Assembly (NCBI GenBank): GCA_964579345.1
Contig: CAZOHB010000086.1
Coordinates: forward strand, 1 to 11,359
Length of the DNA stretch: 11,359 nt
Reading direction: 5' to 3'
DNA from: RGIG5612 sp964579345
Lineage (GTDB): Bacteria; Bacillota; Clostridia; Lachnospirales; Lachnospiraceae
The notes under the pieces are model-generated. The model worked only from the letters and a program-made list of their open reading frames with translations, had not been told where the DNA came from and did not search any database. Made by a program: the position numbers and the translations under genes. Shown here piece by piece: positions 1-7,700 of this stretch (positions are counted from its first letter, which is position 1; the number at the start of each line of letters is the position of its first letter).

Positions 1-38
1 CCAGATTTTCAAATATAACATCCCGTCTGTCCTCGGCA

Positions 39-1049
39 TCATCCGATATCTGATAGATGGAGGTCCGGATTTACAGCCTTCAGGTACTGAGCAACGGTCT
101 GCTTTCCGTCTTCAGCCTTTACATAGGTCTGATCCATCAGGCAGATCTCCTTGAGCTGTTTGGAAACACGGCCTTCTACTAATCCGTTGAAGATCTTGTC
201 TGCAGCGATTTTTTCTTTCGCAGCGACTGCAAGACCTGCAACGATCTGCTTAGCTTCTGCGGAAAGGAAGTTGAAGAGGTATTTCAGGTTGTTCTTCTGC
301 TCTTCTAACTGTTTTGCATCTTCATCGTTGAAGCATTTGTCTTCTTCAACTTTTGCAAGAAGGCTCTTCAGGATCGGAGCCGGAAGAGATTCCGGTGTGT
401 TCAGAGCGCTGTCAACTGTGATCTCTCTTAATTTAGCAATCTGCTCGTCAGACATGTCAGAACGGCTGATGTACTGCGGGTTCATTGCTGCAACCTGCAT
501 AGCAATGTTCTTCATTGCGTCTTCTGCACCTTCTACTGCGTTTGCTACAGCGAGAACGCCGATACGGCCTGCGCCATGGATATACGGAACAACCGTTCCA
601 TCTGTCGTGAACTTAACGAATCTTCTGATCGTGATCTTCTCTCCGATCGTAGCGATGATGTTTACAAGAGCTTCTCCAACTGTCTTGGACGGGTCCGGTG
701 CAAACTTCTCATTCAGAAGAGCTTCAGCGTCAGCTGCGTCGGAAGCGAAGATGCTCTCTACAACGCCGTCAACGAAATTCTGGAATTTCTCATTCTTTGA
801 AACGAAGTCAGTCTCAGAGTTAACTTCAACCATAACTGCTGTATTGTCTTTAACAACGATCTTTACAATACCTTCTGCAGCGATTCTGCTTGCTTTCTTA
901 ACTGCCTGAGCTTCGCCTTTTTTACGAAGAACTTCAACAGCTGCATCCATATCTCCATCGGTCTCAACCAGTGCGTTCTTGCATGCTAAGATGCCGGCGC
1001 CGGTAAGTTCTCTTAATTCTTTGATTAAAGCTGTGGTAACTTCTGCCAT
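39..1049 (-). CDS. tsf: Elongation factor Ts, C-terminus aberrant
   Basis: EF-Ts is the cytoplasmic nucleotide-exchange factor that recycles EF-Tu-GDP to EF-Tu-GTP. The N-terminal UBA-like segment (ELRELTGAGILACKNAL, about residues 11-27) and the diagnostic NSETDFVSKN block (about 77-86, containing the TDFV that contacts EF-Tu) are clear. So are the core IRRFVKF and YIHGAGRIGVL strands (about 141-166) and the late block EGRVSKQLKEICLMDQTYVK. The ATG at 1047-1049 follows AGGAGG (1057-1062 on the other strand) at 7 nt. It lies downstream of rpsB, the usual bacterial order. Two things are odd. About 60 residues (roughly 215-285) seem inserted before EGRVSKQL. The normal end of the family (an FVRFEVGEGIEK-like block and an acidic tail) is missing: after VNPDL (about 330) the frame runs six unfamiliar residues into TGA, close to the window edge. 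Identity is certain; the C-terminus is not. Confidence 0.95.
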   Translation of the reverse strand: MAEVTTALIKELRELTGAGILACKNALVETDGDMDAAVEVLRKKGEAQAVKKASRIAAEGIVKIVVKDNTAVMVEVNSETDFVSKNEKFQNFVDGVVESIFASDAADAEALLNEKFAPDPSKTVGEALVNIIATIGEKITIRRFVKFTTDGTVVPYIHGAGRIGVLAVANAVEGAEDAMKNIAMQVAAMNPQYISRSDMSDEQIAKLREITVDSALNTPESLPAPILKSLLAKVEEDKCFNDEDAKQLEEQKNNLKYLFNFLSAEAKQIVAGLAVAAKEKIAADKIFNGLVEGRVSKQLKEICLMDQTYVKAEDGKQTVAQYLKAVNPDLHLSDIG

Positions 1050-1074
1050 TATGTTTCCTCCTGTATTTTCATTC

Positions 1075-1100
1075 GGGACAGACGGAGTCCCATCTGTCCC
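1075..1100 (-). promoter_or_regulatory. rpsB-tsf intergenic hairpin
   Basis: The arms GGGACAGA (1075-1082) and TCTGTCCC (1093-1100) are perfect inverted repeats. As RNA on the minus strand the stem extends by one U-G and two G-C pairs to 11 bp with a GACU tetraloop. No U-tract follows; the next sequence leads into the tsf ribosome binding site. It is therefore not an ordinary intrinsic terminator, and more likely a processing, stability or translation-tuning element between the two cotranscribed genes. Confidence 0.6.
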
Positions 1101-1132
1101 TGTGTATTTCTAACATTGATAATCAGGTCGAA

Positions 1133-1870
1133 TTATTCTGCTGCAGCTTCCTCTGCTGCTTCAACAGTTTCTTCTACCTCATATTCTTCACCCTGTTTTG
1201 CTTCTACGATAGCGTCAGCCATCTTGGAAACGATCAGTTTGACAGCGCGGATTGCGTCGTCATTACCCGGGATGATGTAGTCCAGATCGTCCGGATCGCA
1301 GTTGGTATCGCAGATACCGATGATCGGGATGTGAAGTTTCTGAGCTTCCTGGATGCAGATTTTTTCTTTCTTCGGATCAACAACAAAGATTGCATCCGGA
1401 AGTTTTCTCATTTCCTTGATACCGCCAAGGTTCTTCTCCAGTTTCTCCTGCTCTTTCTTAAGAGCGATAACTTCTTTCTTCGGAAGTACTTCAAACGTTC
1501 CGTCTTCTTCCATCTTCTCGATGTCTTTTAATCTCTTGATTCTGCTCTGGATCGTTTTGAAGTTGGTCAGCATACCGCCAAGCCATCTTTCGTTTACATA
1601 GAACATGCCGCAACGCTCGGATTCCACGCGGATTGCTTCCTGAGCCTGCTTCTTTGTTCCAACGAAAAGGATTGTGCCGCCCTGTGCTGCGATGTCGGAA
1701 ACTGCATCAAATGCATCGTCGATCATTCCTACTGTTTTCTGAAGGTCGATAATGTAGATACCGTTTCTTTCGGTGTAGATGTACGGAGCCATTTTCGGGT
1801 TCCATCTTCTGGTCTGATGTCCGAAATGAACACCTGCTTCAAGTAACTGTTTCATTGAGATAACGCTCAT
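1133..1870 (-). CDS. rpsB: 30S ribosomal protein S2
   Basis: This 245-residue protein is S2 of the small ribosomal subunit. The N-terminus MSVISMKQLLEAGVHFGHQ, then TRRWNPKMAPYIYTERNGIY and IDLQKT, is the classical S2 opening. GGTILFVGTKKQAQ, ERWLGGMLTNFKTI, LPDAIFVVDP and IPIIGICDTNCDPD follow in the usual order. The acidic glutamate- and alanine-rich tail is typical of Firmicutes. The frame is open for 21 further codons upstream (to 1933), but I place the start at the ATG at 1868-1870. The S2 family begins there, and a perfect AGGAGG (1879-1884) sits 8 nt upstream. tsf follows after 82 bp containing a hairpin, and a promoter with a long leader precedes it, so rpsB heads the rpsB-tsf operon. 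Confidence 0.98.
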   Translation of the reverse strand: MSVISMKQLLEAGVHFGHQTRRWNPKMAPYIYTERNGIYIIDLQKTVGMIDDAFDAVSDIAAQGGTILFVGTKKQAQEAIRVESERCGMFYVNERWLGGMLTNFKTIQSRIKRLKDIEKMEEDGTFEVLPKKEVIALKKEQEKLEKNLGGIKEMRKLPDAIFVVDPKKEKICIQEAQKLHIPIIGICDTNCDPDDLDYIIPGNDDAIRAVKLIVSKMADAIVEAKQGEEYEVEETVEAAEEAAAE

Positions 1871-1884
1871 GCCTATTTCCTCCT

Positions 1885-2042
1885 TTTTGTTAATTTTTAC
1901 ACTCACAGGAAAAAATACGCAGAACTGCGCCAATTAGATCTGTAAGTGTTTTTCGTCCCCCTGCTGTCTTCTCCCTGCAGCCACCTTCCAGTTACGTAAA
2001 GGCACACACTGCGGAATCGGCAGAGGTGAATAGTCATTGAAC
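1885..2042 (-). promoter_or_regulatory. Structured rpsB 5' leader, candidate S2 autoregulatory RNA
   Basis: About 170 nt lie between the inferred transcription start (near 2042) and the rpsB ATG, and they fold well on paper. A 10-bp stem, ACACTTACAG (1949-1940) with CTGTGAGTGT (1908-1899, one U-G pair), encloses a smaller hairpin, GCGCA-GTTC-TGCGT (1930-1917). That inner hairpin is followed directly by six U (1915-1910), like a weak attenuator. Further upstream CACCT pairs with AGGTG around a CTGC/GCAG hairpin. The large stem ends 14 nt before the Shine-Dalgarno, so it could control access or attenuation. Autoregulation by S2 is known in enterobacteria; that this is the same kind of control is inference. 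Confidence 0.5.
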
Positions 2043-2048
2043 TTTGCT

Positions 2049-2077
2049 ATTTTAACCCACACAATTTAAAACTGCAA
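2049..2077 (-). promoter_or_regulatory. rpsB promoter
   Basis: TTGCAG (2077-2072) and TAAAAT (2054-2049) are separated by exactly 17 bp on the minus strand, fitting a housekeeping sigma-A promoter with a good -10 and a moderate -35. The DNA just upstream is rich in A and T tracts, including an 8-bp inverted repeat GCGAAAAA/TTTTTCGC (2109-2102 and 2085-2078). It could act as an UP element, as is common for ribosomal promoters. Confidence 0.6.
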
Positions 2078-2109
2078 GCGAAAAATGGCTGAAAATCCAA
2101 GTTTTTCGC

Positions 2110-2148
2110 AAAAAAATCAGGCTCTGCAGAATTCCTGCAGAGCCTGAT
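2110..2148 (-). terminator. Intrinsic terminator of the foldase-glycosyltransferase-protease operon
   Basis: Perfect 14-bp arms ATCAGGCTCTGCAG (2116-2129) and CTGCAGAGCCTGAT (2135-2148) enclose a 5-nt loop. On the minus strand the stem runs directly into a run of seven T. It starts 21 bp after the stop codon of the C1A peptidase gene and separates that operon from rpsB. Confidence 0.93.
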
Positions 2149-2169
2149 GGAACAAATCATGTTGAAGTA

Positions 2170-5127
2170 CTATTTGATTTTCTTACCGGTCTTTACTTTG
2201 CTGTAAGCGCCGTATACCGTCTTGCTGCCGACTTTTACAAACGCGCGTGCACGAACCTGATACTTCTTGCCGGCTTTCAGTTTCTTAAGCACCAGTTTTG
2301 TCTTCGTGCCCTTCAGAGTCTTTGAAGTCCACTTGGAAGTACCTTTCACGCGATACTGGATCTGGTATCCGGAAACGCCCTGCTGTTTTGTCACGTTAAC
2401 GGTCAGCTGTTTCTTACCGGCTTTCAGGGATTTCACAGCAGCTTTTCCCGGAGTCGTTACAGATACTTCTTTCACTGCACTGAAATCTCCATAATAGAAC
2501 TCATCAACATATCCGTAATAATCCAAATATTCAGGAATTCTGACATAGCCACAGACACGGACTTCATATTTCTTGCCTGCAGGGATATCCGAAACCGTAA
2601 CCTTCGTGCCGGTACCGGAGACCATCTTTGTTGTCCATTTTGTCGTGCCCTTTTCACGATACTGAACAGCATAGCCGGTAATTCCGGTCTCTTTCTGATC
2701 TTTGACAGTCAGGGTGATCTTTCCTGCTCCGGCTGCTGCCTTCTGAAGTTCTGCTTTAAACGGTTTGATTGCAAAGAACCACCATGCCTGACTATTCGGA
2801 TTTGTTGCGCCTTTTGCGATAGCCTCCACCTTTACTACGCCGCACTTGATATTATCGCTATAAGAAATTTCATAATCTCGGTCCTGAACAAGCGGATGCC
2901 CCACAATGTCAGATACCTCAACCTCAGGCCTGATTTCTTTTCCGGTATATACTGCAACAACATTTCGATTGCCATCCGTTGGATGTTTAGGCTCAAGCGC
3001 CTCTATATAAGGACGGTTCACACTGACCTCATGCGGCAGCCTGCCGATCATTGTCTCCCCGTCATAAACATCCAGGAACAGCAGGGTTCCATCATTGACA
3101 TATTCCCCTTCCTTCTCTGACTTATGAATGCTTATTCTGCAGCTGAATCCTTCTTCGGATGGTTCAAGATCAATATAGTCCTTATCCCGGACACTCCACT
3201 CGATATGCATATTTTCCGGGACTTCTCCCTTGACGGTTTCCCGAACTGTAAGGTTTGCACTTTCTTTCAAGTTATGATAAAGCTTGTCGTCTCCGGAAAC
3301 GCTGATACTGAAATTCATGTTCAGCGGTCTTGAGTAGCCCTTGATGGAGAAGTTATCATATGCATATGACGGTTCGTCATCAAAGACAGGATCTCCTTCA
3401 TCCTCATTCGCCGGCATGAGTTCTTGCCAGTTATAAACCAGTTCATTCCAGGCTCCGTCTATTAAGATCTCGCTTTCGTCTTCATTCACAACACCAACTG
3501 TCGTATTCTTGTCAGCGACTGGAAGATTTACAGTATACTTTGTATTACCATTTTCATCCTTCACCGTTTCTGTGATAATAATTGCGTAACGCTGTCCGCT
3601 CAGGATCGGAACCGGCTTTTCCAAAGCGATCCTGTGGAAGCCACCGAATTCACAGGTCATCGTTCCTTCGCACGCAACATATCCAGCCTCCAGATTAGTA
3701 TTTTCTCCGGCAATCAGAGTCACTTTATAATTGACAGTTGTATTTGGATGCGTCGTCTGGAATGCAATCTCTTCGAGCTGCTGATTCTCCCGTGCTTTGA
3801 AGATATTGGCCATGCTGCGCACATCATCATATTCTTTTGCAGACAGTTCTAATGCCGGCATGTAATCATACGCATCCAGGATCGTACCTTCTTTCGCTTC
3901 TTCAAAAGAAAGCGCCTCCGGGTAGCAGAGGGAATGGTCATAGTAAGACAGCCAGAAATATCCGGAACCAATCATTACCGGCTCTCCGTTTTCGTCAAGG
4001 ACAACATTTCCTTCTTCATCTGTTTTTGGAATACGAATACCCCAGTTGCCGTCTCCATGATTCGGAAACGCCTCTTCACCGGAACCCCAGCTGTTTTTCA
4101 CAAGCCATGCACCGTATCCCTGAGGCTGCCTGTTCTCCAGGAATTTAACGCCGGACTCTTCAGAGCCGATCGTGTCATCCCAGCCAACGATCGTGACCGC
4201 ATGGTTTGCAATGCCAACAGCATCGCTGTAATGTGCCCAGTCAGGGCTTAAAAACATCGGCTGAACTTCTGTCTGATTTGGAGAAGCCTGATCTGCCAGA
4301 AATCCGATATCCACAGCTCTTCCCGCCATAATCTGCTTTTTAATTGCAGCAGTTGCAGCAGGATCATATTGGTATTGATGATTCTCATCGATTATAACCG
4401 GCGACGGAAGCACATAGGACTCCTGCAGAGCATAATCAGAAAGCATACGTTTTTCATCCGGAATGCCCCATTCGTCCGTAGCGCTGTAAGAATAATCCTG
4501 AAGTTTTCCGTCAAAGAAACGTTTGTCAATCCAGCCGTTGCGTCCTTTATAGATCAGATCCGGATCATCCCCTTCTTCGACCGGACCCACACCGGATGCA
4601 AGCACTGTCGATGCAAGGAATGAATAGCCTCCCTGATCCAGTTTTTCCGAAGGAGACATTCCTTTATCGATCCGTCCCTCTCCATACTGCGAACTGTCCG
4701 GATCCTTCACCGGAGTGCTGGTAAAATAAGATAAATGTCTTTCAGAAAGATTGATGTCTTTATCCGCAAGACCGGAGCTGATCAGACTGGTCTCTGCTGT
4801 TGCGATTGCCGCAAATGCCCAGCAGCTTCCGAACGGATTCTGAAGCTTTACCGGCGTGACCAAGCCAAGCTCTCTGAGGTCATATTTTTCCGGGTACTCC
4901 GAAGCTTCTTTCAGGATCTTTCTCCTGCTCTGTTTATCCGTAAACGAATAAGAGTCCGTATCCGGAATTTCTACCTCCTGCAACAGCTCTTCCGGTGCAG
5001 CTTCCATTCCCCCCTGTTGTTTCGAACTGCGTCCCTCATCGGCGAAAACACTTACCGACAGTGAGATTACCAACGTCAGGATCACCAGCAATGAGATGGG
5101 AATCCTACTCAGATTTCTTTGTTTCAT
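2170..5127 (-). CDS. Secreted C1A (papain-family) cysteine protease with lectin-like and FN3 domains
   Basis: This predicted surface or extracellular protease has 985 residues. A Sec signal peptide (positive MKQRNLSR, hydrophobic core, cut near VFA-DE at about 29) precedes a short propeptide-like segment. The papain-like domain (about 82-405) has every catalytic element: oxyanion Gln96 and Cys102 in QNPFGSCWAFA, His309 in ANHAVTIVGWDD and Asn345 in WLVKNSWG. Residues about 420-600 resemble the lectin-like domain often found behind bacterial C1A peptidases. A YTGKEIRPEVEV module (about 715-790), seen in many Lachnospiraceae surface proteins, comes next. Two fibronectin type III repeats (about 790-890 and 893-985, each with a GY.(I/V)QYR motif) end the protein. 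No LPXTG or C-terminal membrane anchor is visible, so it may be secreted or held by the repeats; the end is very lysine-rich. Its ATG overlaps the yfhO TGA (ATGA), so it is probably translationally coupled. A strong terminator follows. Substrate unknown. Confidence 0.92.
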   Translation of the reverse strand: MKQRNLSRIPISLLVILTLVISLSVSVFADEGRSSKQQGGMEAAPEELLQEVEIPDTDSYSFTDKQSRRKILKEASEYPEKYDLRELGLVTPVKLQNPFGSCWAFAAIATAETSLISSGLADKDINLSERHLSYFTSTPVKDPDSSQYGEGRIDKGMSPSEKLDQGGYSFLASTVLASGVGPVEEGDDPDLIYKGRNGWIDKRFFDGKLQDYSYSATDEWGIPDEKRMLSDYALQESYVLPSPVIIDENHQYQYDPAATAAIKKQIMAGRAVDIGFLADQASPNQTEVQPMFLSPDWAHYSDAVGIANHAVTIVGWDDTIGSEESGVKFLENRQPQGYGAWLVKNSWGSGEEAFPNHGDGNWGIRIPKTDEEGNVVLDENGEPVMIGSGYFWLSYYDHSLCYPEALSFEEAKEGTILDAYDYMPALELSAKEYDDVRSMANIFKARENQQLEEIAFQTTHPNTTVNYKVTLIAGENTNLEAGYVACEGTMTCEFGGFHRIALEKPVPILSGQRYAIIITETVKDENGNTKYTVNLPVADKNTTVGVVNEDESEILIDGAWNELVYNWQELMPANEDEGDPVFDDEPSYAYDNFSIKGYSRPLNMNFSISVSGDDKLYHNLKESANLTVRETVKGEVPENMHIEWSVRDKDYIDLEPSEEGFSCRISIHKSEKEGEYVNDGTLLFLDVYDGETMIGRLPHEVSVNRPYIEALEPKHPTDGNRNVVAVYTGKEIRPEVEVSDIVGHPLVQDRDYEISYSDNIKCGVVKVEAIAKGATNPNSQAWWFFAIKPFKAELQKAAAGAGKITLTVKDQKETGITGYAVQYREKGTTKWTTKMVSGTGTKVTVSDIPAGKKYEVRVCGYVRIPEYLDYYGYVDEFYYGDFSAVKEVSVTTPGKAAVKSLKAGKKQLTVNVTKQQGVSGYQIQYRVKGTSKWTSKTLKGTKTKLVLKKLKAGKKYQVRARAFVKVGSKTVYGAYSKVKTGKKIK

Positions 5128-7700
5128 ACCTTTTCTTCTTCCTTACTTTGTGTCAGATCATGCTGTTCTGTAAATTCAAATAAAGAAGTTTCATCGTTCT
5201 TCACTTCCTTTTTCTTTTTCACTATGTATTGTATAACCAGGACAAGTACTAATACAAAGATTGCCGAACAGGAAATGATTATTCCCTCAGTCAATCCTGG
5301 CACATGATAGCGAAATTCCACCCGATGCGAACCCGCTGTCAGAGGCACCTGGATAAATGCCTCATAAAAGTCGTCTGTCTTGATCTGTTTCCCGTCAACA
5401 TATACCCGCCAGCCCTTATCATAGGGAATCGTAGTAAAAAGAGTTCCGTCGTTAAAGGTCTGAACCTCACCGGAAACCCAGTCATCACCGAAACGGATAT
5501 TCTGCATTACATTTTGGGAAAGAGACCGGATCGCGTTCGAAAGCGCAGTATCATCCATTACGGCCGGTGTCACCGCAAACTCGGTTTCCTCATCGTCTGA
5601 GATCGTTAATTTCAGTTCCTCTCCTGCCGTCACTTCTCCGGCGTCCAGGATCATCGGACCTTCGATTGAGGTGTAGGTACGGCTACTGCTCTCGTATCCG
5701 TTCCGCATCCGGGTCAGGGTCATGCTTTTGACCTTGCGGTCAATATAGAAGAACAAGCGTCCTGTTTCTTCCGCCATATAGGAGATCTCTTCTCCTTCTA
5801 ATTCTTCCCCGCTCGTATAGATCGGCGCTGCCCCGCAGGCCGCATCCAGAAAATCATTCTGCACTTCAAACGGGTTATTGTCCGTCAGGTTTACTTCTGC
5901 CTGTGTGGTCCTGCTGACCATAAAGCCAAGCGGCAGGCAATATCTGCTTTTATATAAATACATGCCGTCTTCTTCCCCTGCAGGCTCCAGAAAACGGTCT
6001 GTCAGCGCTTCATCCGAAAGCTGATAGCGCACGCCAAGCAGCGCGGCTGTAAATGGTGTATGGCCGTAGAAAGAAAAGGAATTGGTTCCGGACTGCATAC
6101 CGAAGGATTCATAAAAATCCGAAAGAGCCTCCGAAGTCACCGAAGAAAAGATGGAAGCGGAACGATACCCGGACCAGGCTCCATCATTCTTGGTTCTCCT
6201 TCTCACCTTCTCCACACGATAAAAATCCTCGTCTTTGATTCCCTGCAGCAGAGAATCAATTGCCGCATTATCTTCCACATAAGCGGTACGGCTGGTCGTG
6301 CTGTATCCGGTCTCATCCGTATTCAGCAGCATTTCCCCGGCGCAGACCACCAGGATCATGACGGCAGTGATCAGCCGCAGCGTCTTGCGCTTGGATACGC
6401 GCATCAGGGAAAGGATGCCGTAGCAGATCAGAAATGCGCTGCTTGCATAGGCAATGCTCATCGGATATTCCTCACCGGAATACAGGACCTGAAGAGCAAA
6501 GACAGCAAGGATCGCGGCCCCGAAGCAAAGCAGGATCTGCTTTGTTGAAACGTTTCGCATGTGTATCCAGGCCTCATAGCTCATCACAAGGACCAGGAAG
6601 ATATAAATGAACGACTGTCTGCTCGGAAGGCTGTTCGGAAAATGAAAACCATGCCAGATAAAAGCAGGTACGTTAAATGTAAAGCTGAAGATCAGGATCG
6701 CCATCAGGATCGTCTTCCCTGCTCTTTGTTTTACCGGAACCGCACGGTTCAGCCAGAAAAGCGGGATCAGGGCAAATACGATGATACCCGCATAAATATT
6801 CGGCACATAGCCGTTCATCATGGTCACTTTCGTGTTCATCGCGCCATGCGCAAACATCTCAAGAAGATTGTAGTAAGCCGTCATACGGGCCGGGAACGCG
6901 GAACCTGCGGACGCGGTTCCAAACAGCGCAGAAAGCGCCGGAAGGAACGATATCGCTCCGATACAGCCTCCGAGGAACGAATACAGCAGGTATTTTCCGA
7001 TGTGCCGCAGCAGCTCTCTCGTATCGCGGAATTCCGTTTCCACAGCCAGAAGATAGATCACATACAGCACAGAGAAAAAGCACAGCATGATCGCGATGTA
7101 ATAATTGGAAAGCACGGAAAAGGCAAAACAGATCGTGTATAACAGAACCTTCTTTTCTTTTACAAGCCGTTCCAGTCCCAGTATCAGCAGCGGCAGGATC
7201 ACAAGGCAGTCCAGCCACATCACATTCCAGCTGTACGCCGCCATATAACCGCTAAGCGCATAACAGATGCCGAAGGCAGCGGCGCTGATATTGTGATTCC
7301 GGAAACGCCGGTGCAGATAGAAGGTCATAAAAGCGCTCATGAGACCGGATTTCAAGATCAGAAAACAGCTCATGATCTCCGGAATGTAATCCGGTGAAAT
7401 CAGACCGGCAAGCCAGTTCACAGGACTTGCAATATAGTAGGCAAACGTACTGTAGAAGTTGGAACCGAGACCGATATGCCAGGTATGATGCAGGCTTCCC
7501 CCGCTTTGCAGAATGCGCTGAAACTCTTTTAAGAACGGCGCATACTGATGGTACATATCGCTTCGAAGATACATTTCCTCCCCGAACGGGTAGATTTCCC
7601 TTGTCGCATAAATGATAACCAGGATCGCAATTGGAACGAGAAAGGCAATCAGCAAAGGAAGGTTTCTTTTTATAAAGTTCTGTCGATTCAGGCTCTTCAC
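5124..7700 (-). CDS. yfhO: YfhO-family GT-C type membrane glycosyltransferase
   Basis: This 858-residue polytopic membrane protein belongs to the YfhO family. In Bacillus and Listeria, YfhO-type proteins transfer sugars from undecaprenyl phosphate to a cell-wall polymer outside the membrane. After the first membrane helix (about 14-31) come the family motifs LRSDMYHQYAPF (about 45-56, with the acidic residue expected in a GT-C first loop) and GLGSNFYSTFAYYIASPVNW. About a dozen helices follow to roughly residue 500, then a large extracytoplasmic domain, a last helix (IIISCSAIFVLVLVLVIQYIV) and a charged cytoplasmic tail. I chose the GTG at 7700-7698. It overlaps the upstream TGA as GTGA, has AAGGAG (7714-7709) 8 nt upstream, and the next residues MKSLNRQNFIKRN suit a membrane-protein N-terminus. 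The open frame continues to an ATG at 7850, but that part only overlays the glycosyltransferase gene. The acceptor here is unknown. Confidence 0.9.
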   Translation of the reverse strand: MKSLNRQNFIKRNLPLLIAFLVPIAILVIIYATREIYPFGEEMYLRSDMYHQYAPFLKEFQRILQSGGSLHHTWHIGLGSNFYSTFAYYIASPVNWLAGLISPDYIPEIMSCFLILKSGLMSAFMTFYLHRRFRNHNISAAAFGICYALSGYMAAYSWNVMWLDCLVILPLLILGLERLVKEKKVLLYTICFAFSVLSNYYIAIMLCFFSVLYVIYLLAVETEFRDTRELLRHIGKYLLYSFLGGCIGAISFLPALSALFGTASAGSAFPARMTAYYNLLEMFAHGAMNTKVTMMNGYVPNIYAGIIVFALIPLFWLNRAVPVKQRAGKTILMAILIFSFTFNVPAFIWHGFHFPNSLPSRQSFIYIFLVLVMSYEAWIHMRNVSTKQILLCFGAAILAVFALQVLYSGEEYPMSIAYASSAFLICYGILSLMRVSKRKTLRLITAVMILVVCAGEMLLNTDETGYSTTSRTAYVEDNAAIDSLLQGIKDEDFYRVEKVRRRTKNDGAWSGYRSASIFSSVTSEALSDFYESFGMQSGTNSFSFYGHTPFTAALLGVRYQLSDEALTDRFLEPAGEEDGMYLYKSRYCLPLGFMVSRTTQAEVNLTDNNPFEVQNDFLDAACGAAPIYTSGEELEGEEISYMAEETGRLFFYIDRKVKSMTLTRMRNGYESSSRTYTSIEGPMILDAGEVTAGEELKLTISDDEETEFAVTPAVMDDTALSNAIRSLSQNVMQNIRFGDDWVSGEVQTFNDGTLFTTIPYDKGWRVYVDGKQIKTDDFYEAFIQVPLTAGSHRVEFRYHVPGLTEGIIISCSAIFVLVLVLVIQYIVKKKKEVKNDETSLFEFTEQHDLTQSKEEEKV

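Noticed and set aside
151..909. Plus-strand open frame of 252 codons
   Set aside because: Antisense shadow of tsf; serine- and alanine-rich composition mirrors the codon bias of the real gene.
1871..1933. N-terminal extension of S2 to the ATG at 1933
   Set aside because: The extra 21 codons coincide with the structured leader and ribosome binding site, and the S2 family starts at MSVISMKQ.
6561..7142. Plus-strand open frame of 193 codons
   Set aside because: Antisense shadow of the YfhO-family gene, rich in Arg, His and Lys with no motif.
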